A stretch of DNA of 34,163 bases from an uncultured Acidobacteriia bacterium (GCA_903925015.1 CAIYDY010000319.1:1-34163), one strand, 5' to 3'; counted from the stretch's first letter, positions 23,441-31,897 are shown. Notes: generated from the sequence alone by a model not told the origin. Made by a program: numbers and translations.

Positions 23441-23847
23441 TGCCATTCCGGTGGCCCGCCCGAATTCGTTTTTCCGATACCGATGCGTCGGGGCGCATCC
23501 ACTATTCATCGCTGTTCCGCCATTTCGAGGCGGCCGAGGAGGAGTTCCTCCGGACACTTGGCTTCGACTACACGCAAATCGGGCGGGCTGAAGTTGCATG
23601 GCCCCGGGTCCATGCGGAATGCGACATCTCCGGTGCCCTGCGGCACGATGACGCAGTGGAAACCCAAGTATCCGTCGCTCGCGTCGGCCACAGTTCGTTT
23701 GCTCTGGCCTATTTGTTGGAGAACGGCGGGGTGGAATGCGCCCGGGGCAAGGTTGTCATCGTCTGCATGGACGTGGCGACCCAGAAGGCCCGCCCGCTTC
23801 CGGCGGCCTTCGCATCGATCCTTAGGCAACAGCTGGCCGCCGGGTAA
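23437..23847 (+). CDS. Hotdog-fold acyl-CoA thioesterase
   Basis: A 136-residue single-domain 4HBT-type thioesterase. The active-site segment RFSDTDASGRIHYSSLFRHFE carries the catalytic Asp16, and the hotdog helix and strands follow (VETQVSVARVGHSSFALAYLL). It hydrolyses an acyl-CoA in the cytoplasm; the YbgC/4-hydroxybenzoyl-CoA thioesterase group is the nearest in pattern. The ATG overlaps the preceding stop in ATGA form, and a second ATG follows immediately. The longer frame from 23272 overlaps the NTF2 gene and is not used. Confidence 0.88.
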   Translation: MMPFRWPARIRFSDTDASGRIHYSSLFRHFEAAEEEFLRTLGFDYTQIGRAEVAWPRVHAECDISGALRHDDAVETQVSVARVGHSSFALAYLLENGGVECARGKVVIVCMDVATQKARPLPAAFASILRQQLAAG

Positions 23848-23857
23848 GGTGGTACTA

Positions 23858-24514
23858 GTGTCCGATTTGATCTCAAAAGCCGACGTTCTGCCGCTGCACT
23901 CCCGAACACCCTTGGAGTGGGGCCGCGCCGTATTGGCCGATCCGGTGCCCTTGTTGGCGGACCACGCCTTTCTTGAAAAGAAGGCTGCGCAGAACGCGAT
24001 GGAATTGCTGACCCGATGGCCGGGCGAGTGGCTGCCCGGCTGGGTGGAAACCATGACCGGCATCGCGCGCGACGAGGCAGCGCATTTATCCCAGGTGGTG
24101 CGCCTTCTGACCCGGCGCGGAGGTCGTTTGGGACGGAGCCACAGCAACCCCTACGCCAGCCAGCTCCGCGCTTTGGTCAGGCTGGGCGGACAGGACGAGA
24201 TCATCGACCGGCTGTTCGCGTCCGCGCTGATCGAGCTGAGGTCGTGCGAGCGGTTTTCGGTTCTGGCTACGTGCGCGGCAGAGATGGAAGGCGCAGAAGA
24301 TCTGGCTGCGCTGTACAAGGCCTTGTTTTCATCCGAGCTGGGACATTTCAAGGTATTCCTGAAAGCCGCACACCGCACAGCGGGCGGCGGTGTGCGCCGC
24401 AAGCTGGCAAGCATTCCCGTCGAGTTCCGATGGCAGGAGATGCTGGCAGCTGAAGCGAAAATCCTGGAGGGCCAAGCCGTCGGCCCCCGAATCCATTCAG
24501 GCGTACCCGCCTAG
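23858..24514 (+). CDS. miaE: tRNA-(ms2io6A37) hydroxylase
   Basis: A 218-residue non-heme diiron monooxygenase matching MiaE, which hydroxylates the isopentenyl group of 2-methylthio-N6-isopentenyl-A37 in tRNA with O2. Diiron ligands fit Glu40, Glu73-x2-His76 (RDEAAH), Glu126 (ALIELRS) and Glu160-x2-His163 (SELGH). The N-terminal LHSRTPLEWGRAVLADP and the PGEWLPGWVETMTGIARDE stretch are signature regions. The GTG at 23858 has AAGGTGG 5 nt upstream; an in-frame GTG at 23849 is the alternative. It ends the five-gene run and overlaps the convergent Gfo/Idh gene by 4 nt. MiaE is best known from gammaproteobacteria. The substrate needs MiaA and MiaB, which are not in the window. Confidence 0.9.
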   Translation: MSDLISKADVLPLHSRTPLEWGRAVLADPVPLLADHAFLEKKAAQNAMELLTRWPGEWLPGWVETMTGIARDEAAHLSQVVRLLTRRGGRLGRSHSNPYASQLRALVRLGGQDEIIDRLFASALIELRSCERFSVLATCAAEMEGAEDLAALYKALFSSELGHFKVFLKAAHRTAGGGVRRKLASIPVEFRWQEMLAAEAKILEGQAVGPRIHSGVPA

Positions 24515-25764
24515 GCAAGCCGCCACGGAGCCCGGTAGGGACGGGTCAGGAGCTTCGATGCTTCCGCATCGCCAACAATCTGCTCCTTGGCACAGTCCCA
24601 CTTGAGGGACCGTCCCAACTTGGTGGAAATATTGCCCAAGTGGCACATGATCGCGGACCGGTGGCCGTCCTCGATGTCGGCGTTCGGGCGCTTGCGGCTC
24701 TTCACACAGTCGAGGAAGTTTCTGGCGTGGGTCTGGTCCAATTCCCCGCCCTTCACGTTCATGGCGGGCATTGCGGCTTTGGCGTCGCTTTTGGAACCGA
24801 TTTTCTCCGGGGTCACGGTATAGCCGTTGCGGAGAAGGGTCATCATGCCCTTGGTCCCGTAGATGTCGAGGGTGACCGGCTTGCCCTCGGCAACCTCGCT
24901 TGAGGTCCACGTAATCAACATTTTCGGGAAGCGGTAGGTGACCTGTTGGAGGTCCGGGGTTTCCCCACCGTCGGTCAGCGAGTAACGTCCACCGAAACCC
25001 GAGACTTCCGACGGCCCGTCGGCATTGGCGATCCAGCGGGCGATGTCCAGATGGTGCGCACCCCAGTTGGTCATCTGGCCCCCGGAATAGTCCCAGAACC
25101 ATCGGAAATTATAGATGCAGCGGAAGGGGTCGAAATCCCGCTTCGGGGCAGGACCCAGCCACATGTCCCAGTCGAGCGCGGAGGTCAATCCCGAAGCAAG
25201 CTCAGTGGGCTTGAGGCCGGGGTAGAGGTTGCGCTGGAAACCGGCATGGATGCGGTGGACTTCCCCGATACCGCCATCCTGAATGAGCTTGACTGCCTCG
25301 GCGTAGTGGGAACCCGAACGCTGCTGGCTGCCAGTCTGGACGACACGGTTGTTCTTCCGTGCCGCATCCACCATCTTTCGGCCCTCGGTGACGAAGAGCG
25401 AAAGCGGCTTTTCGCAGTAGACATCCTTGCCCGCTTGGCAGGCCGCGATGGTGATGTAGGCGTGCCAGTGGTCCGGAGTCGCCACGATCACGGCGTCCAA
25501 GTCCTTCTGTTCCAGAAGCTTGCGGAAATCCTTGTAGGGCTTGGCCCGGCCGCCGGTCATCTCGATGCCTTGTTCACGGAAAGGATCGTAGACGTCGCAG
25601 ACGGCCATCGGGTCCACGTCGGATTGCTTCACAAACTGGGACCAATCCTGTCGGCCACGGCCGCCTGAACCGATAAGTCCGACCCGGATGCGGTCATTGG
25701 CACCCATCACGCGGGAGGCTCCGAGGGCGGAGAGGGCTGAAATTGCAAACGTTCGTCGGTTCAT
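24511..25764 (-). CDS. Tat-exported Gfo/Idh/MocA oxidoreductase
   Basis: A 417-residue oxidoreductase. The N-terminus MNRRTFAISALSALGAS is a Tat signal (RRTFAIS). The Rossmann fold follows with GLIGSGGRG (30-38), VATPDHWHA and CEKPLSL, whose Lys is the conserved catalytic residue of the family. The C-terminal domain has the usual GAHHLDIARW helix with active-site His residues. Family members oxidise or reduce sugars and inositols using NAD(P). Because free NAD(P) is absent outside the cytoplasm, a Tat-exported member presumably carries tightly bound cofactor, as Zymomonas glucose-fructose oxidoreductase does. It is last of the exported operon, 9 nt after the enolase gene. Confidence 0.9.
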   Translation of the reverse strand: MNRRTFAISALSALGASRVMGANDRIRVGLIGSGGRGRQDWSQFVKQSDVDPMAVCDVYDPFREQGIEMTGGRAKPYKDFRKLLEQKDLDAVIVATPDHWHAYITIAACQAGKDVYCEKPLSLFVTEGRKMVDAARKNNRVVQTGSQQRSGSHYAEAVKLIQDGGIGEVHRIHAGFQRNLYPGLKPTELASGLTSALDWDMWLGPAPKRDFDPFRCIYNFRWFWDYSGGQMTNWGAHHLDIARWIANADGPSEVSGFGGRYSLTDGGETPDLQQVTYRFPKMLITWTSSEVAEGKPVTLDIYGTKGMMTLLRNGYTVTPEKIGSKSDAKAAMPAMNVKGGELDQTHARNFLDCVKSRKRPNADIEDGHRSAIMCHLGNISTKLGRSLKWDCAKEQIVGDAEASKLLTRPYRAPWRLA

Positions 25765-25773
25765 GCTGATTCC

Positions 25774-27195
25774 TTACGATTTGGACGTGCACAGGCCGGG
25801 GCCGTCCAGCCCGGCAGTCGACATGTAGCCGTCCTTGACTTCGAAAATACCGGGAAAGCGCTTCTCCCAGCCCTTGCTCGCCGACGGCACGTACTCGCGG
25901 GCGTTGGCTTCGAGCGCCGAAGTTGCCGGAACGTGCGCCGCAATCCCGACCGAATGGACCAGAGCTGCGCCCGGGCAGGTCAAATCTTGGACGCAGCGAA
26001 ACATTTTGTACTTCTGGGCGGCGGCGGCAAGGAGAAGCGTCTGCGACTGGCCTTTGCAGGCCTTCAGCGCGACACCCGTGTAGCCCATCTCGCGAGCCAA
26101 CTGCAGCGCATCGAGACCTGTGAGAGACTCGTCGATCACCACCGGGCGCAATTTCGCCGCCTCAAACATGGTGTTCTTCCGGTCGGCCGCGAGGTCCCTG
26201 GCAGTCGGCTGTTCGATGTATTGCACCCGATCAAAGGCCGTGGGTGCAATCGCCTTCAGCCGGCGGTCGAATTCCAAGAGCTGCTGGACGTTCGGGCATT
26301 TTTCGTTGAAGTCGAGCGAGTAGATCCAGTCCTTGAACCCGCGCTTGCCCTGGGCAATGGTCGTTACACGGTCGATTGCGGCCACCCTGTCGACATCCCA
26401 GGCAAGATCCGCGCCGTTGAGCTTGATCTTGATGGCGGTAACACCGCTGTGGGGAATCCAGTCCTCCAATGTTTCCGGCAACCCGTCGTGGATTGGCTTG
26501 GTGATCTCGGCGGCCGTGAGGGGATCGGATGCCCCGGCGGAATGGTACATCCGCACCTTCGGGATCGACTTCGACGAGATGTATTGGTCCAAGTACTCGC
26601 CCTTGAATTCGAGGGTTAGGTAGTGGGCCAAATCGTGCCGGACAAACTCCTTGCCCGAAACCGAGAAGGCGTTGCGGCCATGGAGCCGCCCGAAGGCGTC
26701 GTGGATCGCGGCGTCAAACGGGCTGGCGGTAACCAAGACGCAGAGTTTCGGAATCGGAACGGCCAGATTCCGTTCCTTGGACACTGCCGCGGCGGCTTTG
26801 AGATACTCGGGCTCCAGCGTAAAGTTCGCGTCCAGCGGGTGGCCAAACTCGCGGTAGGCCTTGGTAACCTCCGCGATCTTGGCGGCCAAAGCCTTCATGG
26901 CGTCCAAAGTCACCTCGTATGGCACGCCGGGTGCGGGATAGGACCAGACGTTGCCCATCGACATGGCTGCGTGGCCCTCGGCGGACTTGCCATTCTTCCC
27001 GACGATCCGGCACGACACGTTCAGCATGGTGACGCGGTCGACTTCCTTGCCGCCGAACTTGTAGGGTGTCCGGTACAGAAAGTCTTCGAACGTGAACGAA
27101 ACGTCTTCGATGCGCGCATCGGTGCTTTTGGCACCCAGAAGCAGGGCGGGCATGGCAGCTTGCGTGGCTAGGAACTGGCGGCGGGATAGGGTCAT
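25774..27195 (-). CDS. Tat-exported enolase-superfamily enzyme
   Basis: A 473-residue protein with a Tat signal (LSRRQFLATQAAMPALLLG) and an enolase-superfamily body longer than usual by an insert near residues 85-150. The likely catalytic set is Lys256-x-Lys258 (AIKIKLNG), Asp295 (SLDFNE), Glu328 (IEQP), Asp355 (IDES) and Lys378 (ALKAC). This gives bases on both faces of the site, as in racemases and some acid-sugar dehydratases. It would abstract an alpha-proton from a carboxylate substrate outside the cytoplasm, which is unusual for this superfamily. Its ATG overlaps the NHL gene's stop (ATGA). The substrate is unknown. Confidence 0.87.
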   Translation of the reverse strand: MTLSRRQFLATQAAMPALLLGAKSTDARIEDVSFTFEDFLYRTPYKFGGKEVDRVTMLNVSCRIVGKNGKSAEGHAAMSMGNVWSYPAPGVPYEVTLDAMKALAAKIAEVTKAYREFGHPLDANFTLEPEYLKAAAAVSKERNLAVPIPKLCVLVTASPFDAAIHDAFGRLHGRNAFSVSGKEFVRHDLAHYLTLEFKGEYLDQYISSKSIPKVRMYHSAGASDPLTAAEITKPIHDGLPETLEDWIPHSGVTAIKIKLNGADLAWDVDRVAAIDRVTTIAQGKRGFKDWIYSLDFNEKCPNVQQLLEFDRRLKAIAPTAFDRVQYIEQPTARDLAADRKNTMFEAAKLRPVVIDESLTGLDALQLAREMGYTGVALKACKGQSQTLLLAAAAQKYKMFRCVQDLTCPGAALVHSVGIAAHVPATSALEANAREYVPSASKGWEKRFPGIFEVKDGYMSTAGLDGPGLCTSKS

Positions 27196-28238
27196 CGGAG
27201 GACTCGGATGCGGTGGTTCTCGGAATCACCGATATAGACCACGCCCTTTGAGTCTACAAAGACGCCGTGGGGCCGGGCCAGTTTGGCTTTCCTGGGATCG
27301 CCGTCGGGACCATCCCCGCGTTCCCCGGTACCGGCTACGGTTGTGATGATGCCCTTCGGATCGACCTTGCGGATGACATGGTTTTCGGTATCGGCGATGA
27401 ACAGACTGCCGTCGGGACCCAAGCCAACACCCTTGGGACCGGACAGAGTTGCGAGCCGGGCGTCCCCGCCATCGCCGGTGAAGCCTTTTTGACCTGTGCC
27501 CGCGAATCGGTACATTTTGCCGGATTTGACATCCAGCCGGTAAATCGCGTTGCCTTCGCGCAAGGCGAGGTAATAGTCCCCCTTGGGCGAAATCGCGATT
27601 GCACGGGGCCCGTCCAGCGGAGTGGAGGCAAAAGGCGCGCCGTCGTCGATCTTGCCGCGCTGCCCGGTGCCCGCCCAGGTGTTCAACGTGGCTCTTGCCG
27701 GATCCGGGGCTAGATCCAATACCCGGACCCGGAAGTTGAGGATATCGCAGATCAGCAGCTTGCCATCCGGCGCGAAGGCGATGCTGTGGGGCTGTTTGAA
27801 TTGTGCTTGCAATGCGGGCCCACCATCGCCGCTGAAACCTTCCTTGCCGGTACCTGCCACGGTCGTAATCAGGTGCGTTTTGTGGTCGACCCTGCGGATG
27901 TTGTGGTTTGGACGGTCGCAGAAGAACAGGTCGCCAGCCTTGTTGAAGGCTATTTCATAGGGCTCGTCCACCATTGCCGCCGTAGCGGGACCACCGTCAC
28001 CGGAGTTCCCTTTCTGGCCGGTGCCCACCACGACCGTGTATTTCTTCGTCTTCAGGTCCAACCGGGAAATGCGGTGGGTGCCGATCTCGCAAATATAGAG
28101 TGCCTTGTCGGGACCAATGCCAAGCCCGTAGGGTTGGTCCATTTTCCCGTCGGTGGCACCGGCGACGCCGGTGCCGGCAATTGTCGTGATGGTCTGGGCA
28201 GTCACCAGAACTGGAAACAGCAGCAGGATGGTCTTCAT
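27192..28238 (-). CDS. Secreted NHL-repeat beta-propeller
   Basis: A 348-residue protein with a signal peptide (residues 1-15, ending LVTAQ). About six NHL repeats are visible, each with an AGTGxxGxxGDGGPA loop followed by L-x-x-P-x-G-(I/L)-A and a short D/C-x-x-N-H-R-I-R core, for example RPNHNIRRVD and DTENHVIRKVD. NHL propellers bind proteins or carbohydrates or serve as lyases; no catalytic motif is obvious. Its ATG overlaps the stop of the beta-lactamase-fold gene (ATGA), and its stop overlaps the next ATG, so it is coupled on both sides of the exported operon. Confidence 0.88.
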   Translation of the reverse strand: MKTILLLFPVLVTAQTITTIAGTGVAGATDGKMDQPYGLGIGPDKALYICEIGTHRISRLDLKTKKYTVVVGTGQKGNSGDGGPATAAMVDEPYEIAFNKAGDLFFCDRPNHNIRRVDHKTHLITTVAGTGKEGFSGDGGPALQAQFKQPHSIAFAPDGKLLICDILNFRVRVLDLAPDPARATLNTWAGTGQRGKIDDGAPFASTPLDGPRAIAISPKGDYYLALREGNAIYRLDVKSGKMYRFAGTGQKGFTGDGGDARLATLSGPKGVGLGPDGSLFIADTENHVIRKVDPKGIITTVAGTGERGDGPDGDPRKAKLARPHGVFVDSKGVVYIGDSENHRIRVLR

Positions 28239-29431
28239 TTTTCTATAGCCGCCGTCGCGAGGGCCAGAAACGCATTGATCGGATCGGAGGTGTCGCCGCC
28301 GCCGTTGGTCAACTGATAGAGGATGATGCCCACCAGATCGCGTGCCGGATCAATGAATTCATACGTCCGGTATGCGCCGCCCTTCACAATCGTCCCGACC
28401 GAATTGTAGCGGTATGTCCCGCGGGCATCGCGGATTACCTCGTACCCAAGCCCGTGGCCTGCAAACGGCGCGAACCCGGCCTTGATGTCGCCGGTCATCG
28501 ACGTTCCCATCATCTCTGCCGCCGGAATTGACAAGACCCGCTTTCCGTTCAAACTTCCCTTGTTCAAGATCATCTGGTTGAAGCGGAGAAGATCGTCGGC
28601 CGTACTGAGCAGGCCCCCCTGGGGAGCCGGGATTTTGGGGCCCGTTTGCGTCTCGACCGAGGTGGCGCGCTTCAAGACCCCGTTGTCGTCGGTATAGACC
28701 GCCGCGATCCGGGACTTCTTCGCTTCATCCGGGAAGAACGAGGTGTCCTTCATCCCCAAGGGGGCAAAGACACGGTCCGCCATGAACTTCTCGTACGGCT
28801 GCTTGGAAACCACCTCGATGATCCGCCCCAGCGCCGCGTATCCCACGTTGCTGTAGTTCCAAGCGGTACCGGGTTCAAACAGCAGCATCGTCTTGCCAGC
28901 AGGCGCGACCTGCTCGGCCAGGGTCTGCGGAGGAGTGCGGGATGCCGGAAAGGCACCGGCAAGACCCGAGGTGTGCGTCATCAGGTCCAAAATATTGATG
29001 GGACGCCTTGGCACAACCGACGCGCAATCGTACCCGGCACCCGTGCCGCACCCGACGACCTTCTGGCCCTTGAATTCCGGCAGATACCGCTCCACCGGGT
29101 CCATCACGTTCAAGCGCCCCTCGTCGGCCAGCACCATGATCCCGGCGCAGGTTATGGGCTTGGTCAAAGATGCGATCCGGAAAATGGTATCCGTCCGCAT
29201 CGGCGTCTTGGTTTCGAGTTCCTGGTACCCCATTGCCTCCAGCGCCGCCAGTTGCCCGTGCCGGGCCACCACGGTTACAAAACCGGCGGCCTTCCCTTCG
29301 GCCACGAACTCTTTCATCCGGGCCGGGATTCGGGCCAGGCGCGCGGGGTCCATCCCAGCCCGAACAGGATCGGGGGACTGCGCCAACAGCGGAAGCCCTA
29401 CCACTAAAAATGCAACAAAGACGGAGTTCAC
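28235..29431 (-). CDS. Secreted beta-lactamase-fold serine hydrolase, GTG start
   Basis: A 398-residue protein of the class C beta-lactamase / EstB family (PF00144). The catalytic SxxK is IASLTKPI, the Tyr motif is WNYSNVGY, and a third HGLG-type motif lies near GHGLGYEV. The GTG at 29431 gives a good signal peptide (VNSVFVAFLVVGLPLLAQ). The longer frame to 29827 is antisense to the quinoprotein gene. A TACAAT ends 6 nt before the GTG and there is no Shine-Dalgarno. Family members include esterases, D-amino-acid amidases and D-Ala-D-Ala peptidases, so beta-lactamase activity should not be assumed. It leads the four-gene exported operon. Confidence 0.88.
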   Translation of the reverse strand: MNSVFVAFLVVGLPLLAQSPDPVRAGMDPARLARIPARMKEFVAEGKAAGFVTVVARHGQLAALEAMGYQELETKTPMRTDTIFRIASLTKPITCAGIMVLADEGRLNVMDPVERYLPEFKGQKVVGCGTGAGYDCASVVPRRPINILDLMTHTSGLAGAFPASRTPPQTLAEQVAPAGKTMLLFEPGTAWNYSNVGYAALGRIIEVVSKQPYEKFMADRVFAPLGMKDTSFFPDEAKKSRIAAVYTDDNGVLKRATSVETQTGPKIPAPQGGLLSTADDLLRFNQMILNKGSLNGKRVLSIPAAEMMGTSMTGDIKAGFAPFAGHGLGYEVIRDARGTYRYNSVGTIVKGGAYRTYEFIDPARDLVGIILYQLTNGGGDTSDPINAFLALATAAIEK

Positions 29432-29437
29432 AAGGAG

Positions 29438-29443
29438 ATTGTA
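29438..29443 (-). promoter_or_regulatory. Candidate -10 of the exported operon (leaderless spacing)
   Basis: TACAAT on the minus strand, 6 nt before the GTG at 29431. The bases between (CTCCTT) are the opposite of a Shine-Dalgarno. The divergent quinoprotein promoter must lie in the same 58-nt gap. Confidence 0.4.
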
Positions 29444-29489
29444 TACCGCCAAAGTAATCGCTTGCTGTATCGTAAATGGGGAACTTGCC

Positions 29490-31799
29490 ATGCGATCCGC
29501 CATCCTGCTCTGCCTCGCCTCCATTTGTTTATCGGCACAAACACCGCACAACATTAGTCCTTCCGACCTCCAAGAAGGGCAAAGATTGTTCCTGGCCCAA
29601 TGCCCGTCCTGCCACGGTGCCGACGCCAAGGGCGCGCGCGGCCCGGACCTTACGTCCGGCACCTTCCGACACGGCGGCTCCGCTACAGAGATCGCGAAGA
29701 ACATCCGTGAGGGCGTCGCGGGCACGGGCATGCCTGCGTTCCCCCTGCAGGGCAATGGCCCCACGCTGATCGCCGAATGGCTGCTCTCGCTCAACCGCGG
29801 TTCCGGCGACGACCGGGTCACGGGCAACGCCAGCTCCGGCCGGGAAATCTTTTTCGGAACCGGCGGATGCTCGGGGTGCCATGCCGTCCAAGGTGTCGGA
29901 CGCAGTTTCGGCCCCGATCTGACGGCAATCGGCGGTCAGCGCTCGGTCCAAGCCCTGAGACAACAGATTTCACAACCCGGCCAAAATCCGCGCGGAGGAA
30001 ACAAGGGCGCCGAGGTCAAGACCGTGGACGGCAAGGTGATCCGGGCCGCCATCGTCAACGAGAACACCTTCACGCTCCAGCTCCGCGACCGCGACGAAAA
30101 GCTCTACCTGCTCTCAAGATCCGACATCGCCGCCCGCCAGGATCTCAAGACCCTGATGCCGAAGGCCGCCCTATCGCCCGCACAGGTCGACGATGTTATC
30201 GCATTCCTGAAGAAACCGGAGGGAATCCAACCCGACCTCTCGGTGTGGAAACCCGCCGCGGACTTCAACGTTACGTGGCAACGCCTGAGGAACGCAGCCG
30301 CAGAGCCGCAAAACTGGCTGCACTACTGGGGCGACCTACAGGGGACCCACTTCAGCGCTCTCAAATCCATCACCCCGGCCAACGTCTCCAAACTTGCCGC
30401 CCAATGGACGTTCCAGTTCGGCGGCCCGAACGTGGAAGTCACCCCGCTGGTGGCCGACGGGCTGATGTTCGTCACCGGACCGCGTGACAATGCCGCCGCG
30501 CTGGACGCCAAAACCGGCGCACCCGTTTGGCGCTACCGCCGCCCACTGCCCGAATACCACGCCAATTGCACGGTTTCCACCAACCGCGGCTTCGCGATCC
30601 TCGGGGACCGCCTCTATCTGGGCACTCTGGACGCCCATCTTGTCGCGCTCGACGCCAAATCCGGTCGTGTGGTTTTCGATGTCGCCGTGGACGACTACAA
30701 GAAAGGTTTCTCCATCACCCACGCCCCCTTGGTGGTTGGGGACAAGATCATCATCGGCGTCACGGCCGGTGAATGCGCCCTCTACGGCTACCTCGACGCG
30801 TACGACGCCAAGACCGGGAAGCGGCTCTGGCGCGTCCACACGCTGCCCCAACCTGGCGACCCCGCCCGAGCCACATGGGCTGGCAACTCCGCCGACACGG
30901 GCGGGGCGCCCACGTGGATGACCGGCACCTACGATCCGGAAACCGACACCATCTTCTGGGGGACCGGCAATCCATCGCCCGACTACGACGGCACCCCGCG
31001 CGCGGGGGACAACCTGTATTCAGACTCGATGCTCGCCATCGACCCCGCAACCGGCCGCATGAAGTGGTACTTCCAGTTCACGCCACACGACACGCACGAC
31101 TGGGACTCCAGCGAAACACCCGTCCTGGTGAACGCGCCGTACGAGGGCAAGATGCGGAAGCTCCTGCTCCACGCCGACCGCAACGGGTTCTACTACCTCC
31201 TCGACCGCGAAACGGGCAAGTTCCTGCTCGGAAAGGCGTTTACGCGTCAAACCTGGGCCAAGGGCCTCGACGCCAATGGACGCCCCATCGTGATTCCCGG
31301 AACCGATCCCACGCCGGAAGGCAACTATGTTTGCCCCGACGCCACCGGGGCCACGAACTGGAATTCGCCTTCGTACGATCCGGCTGCCAAGCTGCTGTAC
31401 ATTGGCGCCCGTGATTCGTGCGCGACCTATAAGAATGTGACGAAGCCGCCGGTTCCGGGGCTGCCCTATACCGGTACCGGCGACCAAGCGGATGAATCCA
31501 TCGGCGGCAAGGGCGTGGTTACCGCAATTGATCCGTTCACGGGCGAGGTGAAGTGGAAATACGAGTTGAAGTATGGCTCCGCCTCGGCGGGAGTTTTGGG
31601 GACGGCGGGCGGCGTCCTGTTTTCCGCATCCAAGGAGGGATATCTGCTGGCCTTGGATTCGCGCACCGGAAAGCTGCTCTGGAGGTATCAGACGGGGTCC
31701 GAGATGCGGGCTTCGCCGATGTCGTATTCGGTTGATGGGCGGCAATATGTGGCGATTGCGAATGATTCCGCCCTTACGGTTTTTGCTTTGCAGCCGTGA
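29490..31799 (+). CDS. PQQ-dependent dehydrogenase with two N-terminal cytochrome c domains
   Basis: A 769-residue quinoprotein: signal peptide (1-16), cytochrome c domains with CPSCH (38-42) and CSGCH (127-131), then an eight-bladed PQQ propeller from about residue 265. Metal and catalytic residues are Glu428 (AGECA), Asn494 (GTGN) and Asp537 (THDWDS). Asp539, two residues after the catalytic Asp, is the position that marks lanthanide-dependent XoxF- and PedH-type enzymes. The vicinal Cys-Cys disulfide usual in alcohol dehydrogenases is absent; there is a single Cys360. It oxidises an alcohol or aldehyde in the periplasm and passes electrons to its own hemes. The ATG at 29490 has GGGGAA upstream; the longer frame from 28893 is antisense to the beta-lactamase-fold gene. 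Confidence 0.92.
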   Translation: MRSAILLCLASICLSAQTPHNISPSDLQEGQRLFLAQCPSCHGADAKGARGPDLTSGTFRHGGSATEIAKNIREGVAGTGMPAFPLQGNGPTLIAEWLLSLNRGSGDDRVTGNASSGREIFFGTGGCSGCHAVQGVGRSFGPDLTAIGGQRSVQALRQQISQPGQNPRGGNKGAEVKTVDGKVIRAAIVNENTFTLQLRDRDEKLYLLSRSDIAARQDLKTLMPKAALSPAQVDDVIAFLKKPEGIQPDLSVWKPAADFNVTWQRLRNAAAEPQNWLHYWGDLQGTHFSALKSITPANVSKLAAQWTFQFGGPNVEVTPLVADGLMFVTGPRDNAAALDAKTGAPVWRYRRPLPEYHANCTVSTNRGFAILGDRLYLGTLDAHLVALDAKSGRVVFDVAVDDYKKGFSITHAPLVVGDKIIIGVTAGECALYGYLDAYDAKTGKRLWRVHTLPQPGDPARATWAGNSADTGGAPTWMTGTYDPETDTIFWGTGNPSPDYDGTPRAGDNLYSDSMLAIDPATGRMKWYFQFTPHDTHDWDSSETPVLVNAPYEGKMRKLLLHADRNGFYYLLDRETGKFLLGKAFTRQTWAKGLDANGRPIVIPGTDPTPEGNYVCPDATGATNWNSPSYDPAAKLLYIGARDSCATYKNVTKPPVPGLPYTGTGDQADESIGGKGVVTAIDPFTGEVKWKYELKYGSASAGVLGTAGGVLFSASKEGYLLALDSRTGKLLWRYQTGSEMRASPMSYSVDGRQYVAIANDSALTVFALQP

Positions 31800-31841
31800 G
31801 GGGGAATTGGGGCGGGGTGGTGCTGGCGCACCGAGTTGTGC

Positions 31842-31888
31842 GGTTATGGCCGCCTGAAAGGCTGCCGCAGCCAAGATTGGCTGCCCCA
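31842..31888. repeat. REP-like dispersed repeat, copy C
   Basis: It matches copy A from ggtt to the final ctgcccca with one gap and several substitutions. A perfect 7-bp hairpin, gcagcca / tggctgc with loop agat, lies at 31867-31884. The left end of the insertion sequence begins 10 nt further on. Confidence 0.6.
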
Positions 31889-31897
31889 CAACGGGTA

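Noticed and set aside
28235-29431. Antibiotic-resistance beta-lactamase
   Set aside because: The motifs fit the broad class C/EstB serine-hydrolase family, and the operon context points to metabolism. Resistance is not supported.
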